Of a stretch of DNA of 40,386 bases, positions 1 through 7,130 are shown one piece after another. Position 1 is the stretch's first letter, and each line of letters opens with the position of its first letter. Where the stretch lies: the NCBI GenBank assembly GCA_903903925.1, contig CAIVAU010000218.1:1-40386 (forward strand), written 5' to 3'. This DNA comes from an uncultured cyanobacterium. GTDB lineage: Bacteria > Cyanobacteriota > Cyanobacteriia > Cyanobacteriales > Nostocaceae. The notes under the pieces are model-generated. The model was not told where the DNA came from. It worked only from the letters and a program-made list of their open reading frames with translations, and did no database searches. The translations under genes were made by a program, and so were the position numbers.

Positions 1-490
1 CCCCCAGCCAGCCTGTACTCGCCAATGTGGCCCCCCAAAAACGACCAAAAAAAAAAAAAAAACGATTTTCCCCCATAGAAGACAAGCCTCTACCCGCCAA
101 TGTGGCCCCCTAAAAAGTGGCCCCCAAGCCTGTACTCACCAATGTGGCCCGGGCCATTTACACAGGGGGGGGTAGGTATGATGCGTGGCTAGCACACTAT
201 TTTTGGCACCTCAGGGACTCCAGTGTCCATCATCTACCCACCTCCTCTCATGCAATCCTAATCCACCTCTCAGCAGTGGGGGGGTCCCCGTCTCCCTGTC
301 CTCTGATTCTTGATCTGCCCTCCTGTGGCAGGCACATGGGGTCCAGTGTGCAACAGGCCATGATCAAACAAACCTCCTCCATGACTCCTACATGATCAAA
401 CCTGGGGTCCAGTGTGCAACAGGCCATCCCCCTCCATGCAATTCTAATGCACCTCTCAGCAGAGTGAAGGTACCATCTCCCTAAGTGTCC
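1..490. other. Non-cyanobacterial-looking contig end
   Basis: This stretch is rich in C and G runs, has a poly-A tract at about 47-62, and is built of internal direct repeats. A roughly 25-base unit containing GCCAATGTGGCCC recurs near 10, 85 and 127. A 24-base unit containing CCAGTGTGCAACAGGCC occurs at 338-361 and 404-427, and a unit containing CACCTCTCAGCAG near 265 and 455. No reading frame here looks like a protein, and no HIP1 site is present. The composition and repeat style differ sharply from everything after about 500. I infer a chimeric assembly join or foreign (possibly eukaryotic) DNA; the join lies between about 485 and 500. Confidence 0.6.
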
Positions 491-500
491 TCTAAAAAAA

Positions 501-728
501 ATGACTGTAAAAGGTAAAAATGAACGGATTCAAATAAATTTGGATTTCTCACCAGAACTTTATGATACGTTAAACAATCTGGCTCAACAGATTAATGGAG
601 ATCATGCTGAAGTGCTTCTGAGGGCGATCGCTCTCTTTGCGGTAGCCGTAGAAGCAAAGCAGAAAGGTAAGCATCTCTGGATTGTAGAGGGGAATCAAAA
701 TCTTGAAACTGAAGTTGTTGGCATTTAA
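501..728 (+). CDS. Small ribbon-helix-helix-like protein
   Basis: A 75-residue soluble protein. Residues about 9-50 (RIQINLDFSPELYDTL, then a helix with EVLLRAIALF) fit an RHH/CopG-like fold: one beta strand followed by two helices. Such proteins dimerise and bind DNA, often as autoregulators or antitoxins. The gene stands directly before a small membrane-protein gene on the same strand, which suggests a two-gene unit. There is no Shine-Dalgarno sequence in front of the ATG, and the upstream DNA looks foreign. The true start or promoter may therefore be lost at an assembly join, and the protein could be N-terminally incomplete. The role is unknown. Confidence 0.6.
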   Translation: MTVKGKNERIQINLDFSPELYDTLNNLAQQINGDHAEVLLRAIALFAVAVEAKQKGKHLWIVEGNQNLETEVVGI

Positions 729-732
729 CAGC

Positions 733-1083
733 ATGACAGATTTAATAGATTTATCGAAGATAATTGCTAACAAAGGCGACAAGCCACTGATTCTGTCATC
801 AGTAAACTTACAGTTGCAAGAAGATGCGGATCTTGAGCGAAAGCTACGGGAACTCAAGTCTAAACAGGAACTAAGGAAAGATTGGATTTTATTTATTTTG
901 AGGGATGTCGTCGTCTTTTCTACTGCCCTCGGTTTCATTTTTGCTGTTGCTGGCTATTCTTTATTTACTTTGCTCAGAGTCACAGCATGTCAAGATGAAA
1001 AGAAGTTTGCTACTTCTGCTCTCACCTTAATTTTAACAGGATTGGTCGTCTTTGTTACTGGTACTACAGCAACTTCTAAATAG
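733..1083 (+). CDS. Small membrane protein, unknown function
   Basis: About 116 residues from the ATG at 733. An in-frame TTG at 703, preceded by AGAGGGG at 686-692, is an alternative start that would overlap the upstream RHH gene. The N-terminal half is charged and helical (a run around DADLERKLRELKSKQEL suggests a short coiled coil). Two hydrophobic segments follow, near DVVVFSTALGFIFAVAGYSL and LTLILTGLVVFVTGT, so the protein is probably an inner-membrane hairpin with a cytosolic N-terminus. It follows the RHH gene at a gap of 4 bases and is likely co-transcribed. I do not recognise the family. Confidence 0.55.
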   Translation: MTDLIDLSKIIANKGDKPLILSSVNLQLQEDADLERKLRELKSKQELRKDWILFILRDVVVFSTALGFIFAVAGYSLFTLLRVTACQDEKKFATSALTLILTGLVVFVTGTTATSK

Positions 1084-1098
1084 CGACTCATCTATTGC

Positions 1099-1122
1099 CA
1101 TGTCTGCAATTGGTAAGACATG
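1099..1122 (+). terminator. Hairpin after the RHH/membrane pair
   Basis: Perfect 7-base arms CATGTCT (1099-1105) and AGACATG (1116-1122) lie 16 bases after the stop of the membrane-protein gene. No strong T-run follows, so this may be a weak terminator or only a chance stem. The loop contains a TTGGTAA motif that recurs in the operator-like region further down. Confidence 0.3.
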
Positions 1123-1303
1123 AAAAGGGTGTATGGTATCGACAACCCCATACATAAATGCAGGGACACCTTCCTCCTAACAGGGTGCGGTTATTTTATC
1201 TTCCCCCACACCCCACACCTCGTATTTATGGCAATCAAGCCAAAAGTTCATCTTTTTTTCATTGGAAACCCACGCTGACAAAGATTTTTTTCATAAAATA
1301 GCT

Positions 1304-1353
1304 TTGGTAAGAGCTTACCGACATAAATAGTTTATTACCAACAATTTTGGTAA
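1304..1353 (+). promoter_or_regulatory. Palindromic operator candidate before RHH-Mop gene
   Basis: Two inverted repeats built on the same TTGGTAA motif lie just upstream of the ATG at 1358. The first is GGTAAG-AG-CTTACC (1306-1319). The second is TTACCAA (1335-1341), 5 bases, TTGGTAA (1347-1353). Repeated dyads at this distance are typical of an autoregulator's operator. Binding by the downstream RHH-Mop protein is an inference. Confidence 0.5.
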
Positions 1354-1357
1354 AAGT

Positions 1358-1795
1358 ATGCCAAGAAAAGAACAAGGATGGGTCACATTTCAAACATCAC
1401 ACGAGGAGCAGAAAATTTTGGAGGAGTTTTGCCAGCATTCTCAGCGTACTAAAACAGAGATCCTAAGGGAACTGGTGCGCGGGCTTGGTAAGAACTCGGC
1501 ACCACCGCCATCACTACCAACCAAGCAGGAACCGAAAGAGAATACGTACACTCCTGATATAGAACTTTCTGGTGAGAAAAAAGCTCTAAAAGTGAGTTCC
1601 CGCAATATTCTTAAAGGTGTTGTTAAACGAGTGATCTTGGGAGCCGTTAATAGTGAGGTAACGCTGGAGATTGTACATAAAGTTGAGCTAACGTCAATTA
1701 TCACCAGAGTGTCAACAGAAGAATTGGGTTTAGCTGAGGGAAAAGAAGCCTATGCAGTCATTAAGTCCAACGATATAGTTATTGCTAGGGAATAG
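1358..1795 (+). CDS. RHH-Mop (TOBE) molybdate-binding-type regulator
   Basis: 145 residues. Residues about 5-45 (GWVTFQTSHEEQKILEEF ... TKTEILRELVRGL) look like a ribbon-helix-helix DNA-binding domain. A Pro/Lys-rich linker (about 46-76) follows. Residues 78-143 match a Mop/TOBE domain: the SSRNILKGVVKRVILGAVNS opening, the conserved EVTLEI strand, then VSTEELGLAEGKEAYAVIKS. Mop domains bind molybdate or tungstate oxyanions and occur in ModE, ModC and molbindins. In ModE the DNA-binding part is winged-helix; here it appears to be RHH. I infer an oxyanion-responsive one-component regulator. Dyads at 1304-1353 could be its own operator. No mod transport genes are visible nearby, so its targets are unknown. 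Confidence 0.75.
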   Translation: MPRKEQGWVTFQTSHEEQKILEEFCQHSQRTKTEILRELVRGLGKNSAPPPSLPTKQEPKENTYTPDIELSGEKKALKVSSRNILKGVVKRVILGAVNSEVTLEIVHKVELTSIITRVSTEELGLAEGKEAYAVIKSNDIVIARE

Positions 1796-1995
1796 AGATG
1801 ACCGCCCTGCGGGAAGTCAAAAGTCAAAAAGTAAAGGATACAAGCCCATAAGTTTATTTATGGGGAAATAAAAATATCTGATCGCTTTGGCGTAGCGCAA
1901 GAAATACGGCGTCCTCATTATAACCCCCCAAATCGATGGAGTTCTTACTTTTGACTTTTGACTTTTGAATTGAAGCAAAGCCACTGACGCCTGTA
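1796..1995. repeat. Dispersed repeat, family A copy 1
   Basis: This non-coding element starts with AAGTCAAAAGTCAAAA (about 1815) and ends with TTTTGACTTTTGAATTGAAG (about 1953-1972), so its ends are inverted relative to each other. Between them lie CCCATAAGTTTATTTATGGGG (a stem-loop) and GCGTAGCGCAAGAAATAC. The same blocks appear at 15790-16010, in part inverted. It is probably a non-autonomous mobile or structured repeat. The 1996-2153 remainder is AT-rich DNA that should hold the promoter of the next gene. Confidence 0.6.
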
Positions 1996-2153
1996 TTCTT
2001 ATTCGTGTATTACATTTGACAAATTTAGAATCTTTTAACACTTAAGATTAATTTTTGTGAAAAAACTACATAATGATTGTAAGATTAAAATTTGATAAAT
2101 TTGAGTGTTATATAGTAATATAAAAATATTTTAATTTCGAGGATGAAATATCT

Positions 2154-2870
2154 GTGCGGGATGATTTACAAGGATTGGAAATTTCTCAAAAAGAAGTGCA
2201 AAGCTTGACTAATTTGCCAGTTAACGATCAACTAATTCTCATTATCAATCCCCTAAAGAGATGGATAAGTGAATCTATAGAAAAGCTCAAAGGGCCTGAA
2301 GGTGTAACTGTATTTTTTATTGGATTTTCCGGAGTATTTTTACTTCATATCCTATCTGATGTATTTGTGAATTTTTTTGCTAGAACGACAACAATTTCCT
2401 CATGGCTTTCATTAGCAATAATCTGCTTGTGTTTAGGAATCATTATTCAAGCGTTCCTATTTATAAGATGGAAGCAAAGATGTCGTCTTGTTAAAGCAAA
2501 AATTACACAATCTCTCAAAATTATTCTAGACGATGTTGATAGATATAATTCTGTAATTAAAGCAATAGATATCAATGATCAAATTGAGTTGGCAGGCAAT
2601 AGAGGAGTGAGTATAAAGGAAAGAAGTACAGTCATCGAAGCACTTCACCTTACAAGAGTAGATTTAGTGCGGGCTTTGATGACAGAAAGAATATTGAGGG
2701 AGAATAAAAAATTTATTATTAGTAATACAGAATTATTTGCCAATAACTTAACTACTTTATTAGCAATGCAAGTTACGGAACAAGCTACTGAACATGGACG
2801 GTTACTAAATGAAGCATTGCAAATTGCTTTAGATGTGCAGTACGAAATGAGAAGGTTACAAAAAAGATAA
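2154..2870 (+). CDS. Two-TM membrane protein, unknown function
   Basis: 238 residues from a GTG start preceded by CGAGGA at about 2139-2144. Residues 1-48 are soluble. Two hydrophobic segments lie at about 50-76 (VTVFFIGFSGVFLLHIL) and 83-105 (WLSLAIICLCLGIIIQAFLF). A long helical cytosolic C-terminal domain follows, rich in charged residues and without Cys or His clusters. The topology (short N-domain, TM hairpin, helical tail) resembles small sensor or effector membrane proteins, but I do not recognise a family. It stands alone, flanked by repeats on both sides. The codon use is AT-rich. Confidence 0.6.
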   Translation: MRDDLQGLEISQKEVQSLTNLPVNDQLILIINPLKRWISESIEKLKGPEGVTVFFIGFSGVFLLHILSDVFVNFFARTTTISSWLSLAIICLCLGIIIQAFLFIRWKQRCRLVKAKITQSLKIILDDVDRYNSVIKAIDINDQIELAGNRGVSIKERSTVIEALHLTRVDLVRALMTERILRENKKFIISNTELFANNLTTLLAMQVTEQATEHGRLLNEALQIALDVQYEMRRLQKR

Positions 2871-2874
2871 AGAA

Positions 2875-2937
2875 GAATTCAGGAGTTAGGAGTTAGAATT
2901 AAATTCTGACTCCTGACTCCTGACTCCTGACTTCTGG
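2875..2937. repeat. Heptameric STRR repeat with inverted arms
   Basis: It begins GAATTCAGGAGTTAGGAGTTAG and continues into ATTCTGACTCCTGACTCCTGAC, so AGGAGTN heptamers on the left can pair with TGACTCC heptamers on the right in one hairpin. It starts four bases after the stop codon of the upstream gene and may act as a terminator. The same family occurs at 12580-12785, 28253-28371 and 35841-35865. Confidence 0.75.
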
Positions 2938-2976
2938 TTCAATGACGCTCCTGCTGTTCAAGGTTTAACATAAAGA

Positions 2977-3765
2977 ATGTTAAATTACAGCGATCGCAGC
3001 ATGAACTGGAAAGAAATCTCTGGCAACTGGGTACTCGTTCCTCAAAATCCCATCGGGATCATCCATTTTTTGGGGGGTGCATTCGTCGCTGCTGCACCTC
3101 ACCTGACTTACCGCTGGTTACTAGAACAGTTAGCTAGCAAGGGCTATGTTGTCGTTGCTACACCATTTGTGAATACTATAGATCATAGTGCGATCGCTAA
3201 ATCTGTACTGTTAAACTTTGAACGTGCCCTAGAACGCTTACACGATTCAACACATCTGGGCAAGCGCTACCTTCCTATCTATGGTGTAGGACACAGTATG
3301 GGGTGCAAACTCCACTTGCTGATTGGTAGCCTTCTGCCCGTAGAACGTGCTGGCAATATCCTCATATCCTTTAACAACTATGCCGCCAGAGATGCTATAC
3401 CCTTAATCGAACAATTCAATGTAGCCGCCCTCGAGTTTATCCCTTCTCCGTTAGAAACCAACAAACTTGTGCAAGAGCAATACAACGTTCGCCGCAACCT
3501 GTTAATAAAATTTACCAACGATACCCTTGACCAATCAGCAGGTTTAACCGAACTGCTGCAAAAACGCTTTCCTGAGATGGTAACGGTACAAACGCTACCA
3601 GGAACTCACACTACACCCTTAGGTCAGGATATCAAATGGCAAGCAGGAGAATCGTTTACACCTTTTGATGCTCTAGGGCAATGGTTTAAGCAAGAAGTCT
3701 ACCGCGAACCGAATCAGCTTAGACGCACCATACTTTTTTGGCTCAATCCTCTAACACCCGTCTGA
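2977..3765 (+). CDS. DUF1350 family alpha/beta hydrolase-like protein
   Basis: 262 residues from the ATG at 2977. Family members usually begin at the MNWKEISGNWVLVP motif, so the ATG at 3001 is an equally good start (254 residues). The sequence fits the cyanobacterial/plastid DUF1350 family of alpha/beta-hydrolase fold: a first strand IGIIHFLGGAFVAAAPHL and a nucleophile elbow GHSMGC at residues 105-110 with Ser107. A late His (GTHTTPL, about 211) could complete the triad. The substrate is unknown for the family. No signal peptide is seen, so a cytosolic or thylakoid-peripheral location is likely. The gene is monocistronic between repeats. Confidence 0.8.
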   Translation: MLNYSDRSMNWKEISGNWVLVPQNPIGIIHFLGGAFVAAAPHLTYRWLLEQLASKGYVVVATPFVNTIDHSAIAKSVLLNFERALERLHDSTHLGKRYLPIYGVGHSMGCKLHLLIGSLLPVERAGNILISFNNYAARDAIPLIEQFNVAALEFIPSPLETNKLVQEQYNVRRNLLIKFTNDTLDQSAGLTELLQKRFPEMVTVQTLPGTHTTPLGQDIKWQAGESFTPFDALGQWFKQEVYREPNQLRRTILFWLNPLTPV

Positions 3766-3851
3766 CCAAGAGTGGTTAGTCATCAGTAGATAGGTTAGTC
3801 GCATGTTTTGACAACCCACAACTAACAATTAACAACTAACAACTGACTAAT
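3766..3851. repeat. Short tandem repeat spacer
   Basis: It contains GGTTAGTC-type units followed by AACTAACAATTAACAACTAA, i.e. heptamer-like units in inverted orientation (GTTAGT against AACTAAC). It fills the whole gap between the DUF1350 gene and the phosphatase gene, and the GTG start at 3852 follows directly with no clear Shine-Dalgarno. Confidence 0.5.
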
Positions 3852-4988
3852 GTGTTTCAAATCCTAGTAATTGATGATGACCCGGCTGTACAGATACTAC
3901 TGAAAAGAATGTTGGAAAGACAGGGTTATGCAGTAGTTGCTGCCGGCAATGGTGAGGAAGGAATTACTCAGGCATTTGCTTGCCATCCGGCACTCATCAT
4001 TTGTGATTGGCTCATGCCAGGGTTAAATGGATTGGAGGTGTGCCAATCCATTAAGGCAAATCCTAATTTATCCACGACGTTCTTTATTTTATTAACATCT
4101 TTGGACTCGGTAGCTGATCGTGTTAAAGGGCTTGATGCTGGTGCAGATGACTTTATGAGCAAACCGATCGAACAAAATGAGTTGCAGGCGCGGGTTCGGG
4201 CTGGATTGCGCTTGCATCAGCTGAGTCGGGATTTGCAAACCCAAAAGCAAATTTTAGAGGCAGAACTAGCAGAAGCCGCAGAATATGTGCGCTCTCTTCT
4301 ACCTCCTCCAATGACGCAACCCTTTAACATTAGTTTCCGATTCATTCCTTCACGGCAACTTGGTGGGGATTGTTTTGATTACTACTGGCTTGATGAAAAC
4401 TATTTAGCAATTTACCTACTTGATACCTCCGGACACGGACTCAGAGCAACTCTGCCCTCAGTTTCTGTACTGAATTTACTGCGATCGCGTGCCCTTAAGG
4501 GTCTGAATTACTATCAACCAAGTGATGTATTGAGGGCGTTAAATGACACTTTTCAGATGAATTATCAAAATGATAAATATTTTACTATTTGGTATGGAGT
4601 TTATAACCGAGCAAAGCGCCAGTTAATCTATGCTAGTGCAGGTCATCCACCAGCAATATTAATATCCAGTAAATCTCTGTCTCTCACAGAAGTCAAACGC
4701 TTAAGAACTTCTGGGTTGCCAGTTGGGATGTTTCCACAGGTAAAATATGTTGATGGGTTTTGCGATATTGAACAAGAGAGCACCCTGTATATTTTCAGTG
4801 ATGGTGTTTACGAAATTACCAAATCAGATGGCACACTTTGGACTTTAGATGCTTTTATAGAAATGCTTATAAACTCAGAGTATCCCGCTGATAACAAACT
4901 TGACCAGATACTAAATTACCTCTTTGCTTTAAACTCTAAGGAGGCTTTTGACGATGATTTATCTATCATCCAATTCAACTTTGATTAA
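3852..4988 (+). CDS. Response regulator with PP2C (RsbU/SpoIIE) phosphatase output
   Basis: 378 residues, GTG start. The REC domain (1-120) has the acidic pocket D8-D10, phospho-acceptor Asp52 (IICDWLMPG), Thr82 and Lys104. A coiled-coil linker (about 121-150) leads into a PPM/SpoIIE-type phosphatase domain with metal-binding motifs GGDCFD (171-176), DTSGHG (191-196) and FDDD (366-369). It should dephosphorylate a Ser/Thr of a STAS anti-sigma antagonist when its REC domain is switched on by a histidine kinase. A STAS gene lies immediately downstream on the opposite strand and overlaps its 3' end by 30 bases, a strong hint of the partner. The cognate kinase is not obvious here. Confidence 0.9.
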   Translation: MFQILVIDDDPAVQILLKRMLERQGYAVVAAGNGEEGITQAFACHPALIICDWLMPGLNGLEVCQSIKANPNLSTTFFILLTSLDSVADRVKGLDAGADDFMSKPIEQNELQARVRAGLRLHQLSRDLQTQKQILEAELAEAAEYVRSLLPPPMTQPFNISFRFIPSRQLGGDCFDYYWLDENYLAIYLLDTSGHGLRATLPSVSVLNLLRSRALKGLNYYQPSDVLRALNDTFQMNYQNDKYFTIWYGVYNRAKRQLIYASAGHPPAILISSKSLSLTEVKRLRTSGLPVGMFPQVKYVDGFCDIEQESTLYIFSDGVYEITKSDGTLWTLDAFIEMLINSEYPADNKLDQILNYLFALNSKEAFDDDLSIIQFNFD

Positions 4989-5387
4989 TGATTTTTTGGA
5001 AAAAGTAATTTGATGAAATTCCTCTTGATTAGGAAATATTTCAAATACCTTATCCATCCCAGTAAGTTCAAATAATATCCTGATTTGCTCATTAATCGAG
5101 CAGATTACTAGCTTCCTATCTGCTGCTCGTAGAGCTTTGAAAGCTAACACCAAAGCCCCAAGACCGGAACTATCCATAAACGTTACTTCTTGAAAATCAA
5201 CTAATACAATTTTTGCACCACTTTCTGTTTCTACAATTTCACTAATTTTTTGTCGGAACTCCTGTGATTTAGTCGAATCCAAATTACCACTAGGTTGAAT
5301 AACTTTTACTGAATATGGCATAAACTTACGTAATGATTTGTGTAAATAATGTCCTGGTCTGGCTAGTATATACCCATCATAATTCAT
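4959..5387 (-). CDS. STAS domain anti-sigma factor antagonist
   Basis: 142 residues from 5387; a start at the Met at 5321 (MPYSVKVIQPSGNLD, 120 residues) matches the usual family beginning better. The SpoIIAA/RsbV-type STAS fold is clear: VKVIQPSGNLDS first strands, VLVDFQEVTFMDSSGLGALV with the phosphorylatable Ser73/Ser74 after Asp72, and ICSINEQIRILFELTGMD toward the end. Such proteins bind an anti-sigma kinase when unphosphorylated and so free a sigma factor or other partner. The gene is convergent with and overlaps the REC-PP2C gene, so the two likely form one partner-switching module. No anti-sigma kinase gene is adjacent. Confidence 0.88.
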   Translation of the reverse strand: MNYDGYILARPGHYLHKSLRKFMPYSVKVIQPSGNLDSTKSQEFRQKISEIVETESGAKIVLVDFQEVTFMDSSGLGALVLAFKALRAADRKLVICSINEQIRILFELTGMDKVFEIFPNQEEFHQITFSKKSLIKVELDDR

Positions 5388-5437
5388 TTGAAAATAGTAG
5401 CCAAATAAAAGTCAAGAGTGAGGAATTAGGAGTGAGA

Positions 5438-5461
5438 AGTTAAAAATTATAAGTTTTAACT
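5438..5461. other. Inverted repeat near STAS promoter
   Basis: Perfect 8-base arms AGTTAAAA (5438-5445) and TTTTAACT (5454-5461) sit within AGGAGTGAG...ACTCCT flanks, about 50 bases upstream of the STAS gene. It is part of a heptamer-type repeat (AAGTCAAGAGTGAGGAATTAGG); a regulatory role is unproven. Confidence 0.35.
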
Positions 5462-5686
5462 CCTCTGATCGGCTTTGTCTGTGCAGCCTTGTAAAGGCAT
5501 GAAATCTAACATATAGTTACATTCTAAAAGGGTTTGCCAAAATAGGATATAGTATAATTTAGGGATCTAAAGCGCCTCAAGAAGCAAATGCCTCTACTGT
5601 TTAGTATTCCCAATCTTTATTATTTCTCAACAACTGGTCCAATAAAGTTACAGCGATTTTCACTTTATGGGGAGTGATCCTAACTC

Positions 5687-6340
5687 CTATCTCTCCATCA
5701 CAGGACTCACCTTAGCTCGATACAACAGCTTATCGCCTTGAAAATAACCCGTGTAACGAACCTTGACAGTTTCCCCAGGTTGTGCTGTGCCTTCCATCAG
5801 TTGATGCATCTGGGGGTCATAGGGTAGTTCTGCTCCGACGGGTGCGATCGCCTCCACCCCCCACTGTTGTAGAAGTTTTTCCAAGGGTTTGAGTACCAAC
5901 GGGACGATGTTAATCGCTGGTAGGTCTGGATTTTCTCGTGCTTTCTGCGCTGCCGTAGGAAATTGCAATAATAAAGATTCCAGCAGTTGCAAACTCGACT
6001 GCTGGAAATCTTGCAGTAATACCAGCCGCTGCTGCTGTAGTTGTAATTGAGAGCGATCATATTCTCTTTTTAAATCTGCTATATTTTGTAACAATTCTTG
6101 AGTTGGTATGCCATTATCTCTCACCACGTCGAACAGAGAGAAAGTTGCGACTAACTCACTCAATGACACCTGTAGTGCTTGCGACAACTTGAGCAGCACA
6201 TCTACTCGCATCTGCTCCACACCAAACCGCCGCAATCGCAATATTTGCCGTTCTGAAACACCAGCAGTGCGGCTCAGGGCTTTAAAACTAGAAACACCCA
6301 CCTGTTGCATTAAATCTTGCAACCTCTGGGTAAAATCCAT
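5687..6340 (-). CDS. HTH domain fused to GrpE-like C-terminal domain
   Basis: About 217 residues from the ATG at 6340 (MDFTQRLQDLMQQVGV). The frame extends upstream to 6406, but that extension is encoded by a dispersed repeat (CCTTCGCTTCGCCAAGGACG) and is probably not translated. Residues about 8-65 form an XRE-like HTH (FKALSRTAGVSERQILRLRR). A long Gln/Leu-rich helix (about 85-135) and a GrpE-like beta domain follow: LLQQWGVEAIAPVGAELPYDPQMHQL, then PGETVKVRYTGYFQGDKLLYRAKV. In true GrpE these parts bind DnaK and promote nucleotide exchange. The HTH-GrpE combination suggests a regulator coupled to Hsp70. No dnaK or dnaJ is in the window. Confidence 0.7.
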   Translation of the reverse strand: MDFTQRLQDLMQQVGVSSFKALSRTAGVSERQILRLRRFGVEQMRVDVLLKLSQALQVSLSELVATFSLFDVVRDNGIPTQELLQNIADLKREYDRSQLQLQQQRLVLLQDFQQSSLQLLESLLLQFPTAAQKARENPDLPAINIVPLVLKPLEKLLQQWGVEAIAPVGAELPYDPQMHQLMEGTAQPGETVKVRYTGYFQGDKLLYRAKVSPVMER

Positions 6341-6475
6341 TTGGTTTAGATCCTTCGCTTCGCCAAGGACGCTTTGCGTGTTTGATTTATGATTTTGGGA
6401 GACCACCTTAAACTCTGGATTTTCTCGATCTGATCTTGAGCATTAAGAATTATACCTTTGGATTGCAGGGATATC

Positions 6476-6618
6476 TAGGCTCTCGTAGGCTACCTTTAAT
6501 AAAAAAATATAGCAGTGGTATAGGGTGGGCAGTGGTTATGTATTTTGCTGACTACATCCAAGTTTTGGTAGGCACTGCCCACCCTACGTGTCGTTCAAAA
6601 ATCAAGTACGAGTCCTAT
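6476..6618. repeat. MITE-like element, copy 1
   Basis: The core 6507-6619 matches the reverse complement of 18060-18172 with about six differences in 113 bases. It includes TAGGGTGGGCAGTGG on one side and CACTGCCCACCCTA on the other, so the transcript would fold into a long hairpin. The right end reads ACGAGTCCTAT; the left end (TCTAGGCTCTCG) has diverged. No protein is encoded. It is likely a non-autonomous transposon remnant. Confidence 0.75.
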
Positions 6619-6639
6619 ATATATCTATAAATATAGCAA

Positions 6640-6767
6640 TCTTATTTAATTTTTGAAATACATCTGGGTAGGGCTAAAGCCGACTATATCAAGATTTTGG
6701 TGTGCAGTGCCTTACCTGTAATACCACAAAATTTAAAATTTTTCATAAATGATTTAGGATTCCTATA
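6640..6767. repeat. Diverged MITE-like element, copy 3
   Basis: It is placed next to copy 1, in the opposite orientation (the same orientation as the copy at 18061). The recognisable parts are ATTTTGGTGTGCAGTGCC near 6693 and TTTTTCATAAATGATTTAGGA ending in TTCCTAT near 6739-6767. It is much more decayed than copies 1 and 2. The remaining 6768-7130 is AT-rich and must contain the porin promoter; no other gene is seen there. Confidence 0.45.
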
Positions 6768-7130
6768 TATATTAGTGTTGATAGGAATATCACAAAAATA
6801 TACATAATAATGTATTGACTTTTGATTAAGAGCAGTAATATATTAATCGACATTAGATAAATTAAGTTTGCTTAATCTATCACACAAGTAAAATATCAAT
6901 CAAAATCAAGTTCTTTTCGCAATTTGTCAACTGCTAGCAAAGCTTTTCTTGGCATATCCATATGTAATTTATACCCTATTTGTGGAGGAAAATAGTCTGA
7001 CTTTAAGTATTAGAGAGTTACGCAAAAAGTAAATACCGAGAACTGACACATTGATAACCTCAGAGGTCAAGACAAAAAAGATGATCTCTGCGTAGTACAG
7101 GTGCTATCGATCCATAAATGTGAGGAGAAA

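Noticed and set aside
117..395. A 92-codon open frame in the left end
   Set aside because: It lies in GC-rich repeat DNA, has no ribosome site and its composition (Ser, Pro, His-rich) is not protein-like for this genome.
1817..2041. A 74-codon frame on the minus strand
   Set aside because: It is made of the family A repeat (GACTTTTGACTTTTGA blocks) and has no start signal.
6436..6630. A 64-codon frame on the plus strand
   Set aside because: It runs through MITE copy 1; the coding appearance comes from the repeat.
7101..7130. GTG at 7101 as the porin start
   Set aside because: The ATG at 7131 has a good GAGGAG site and begins a standard signal peptide; the extension would spoil the signal.
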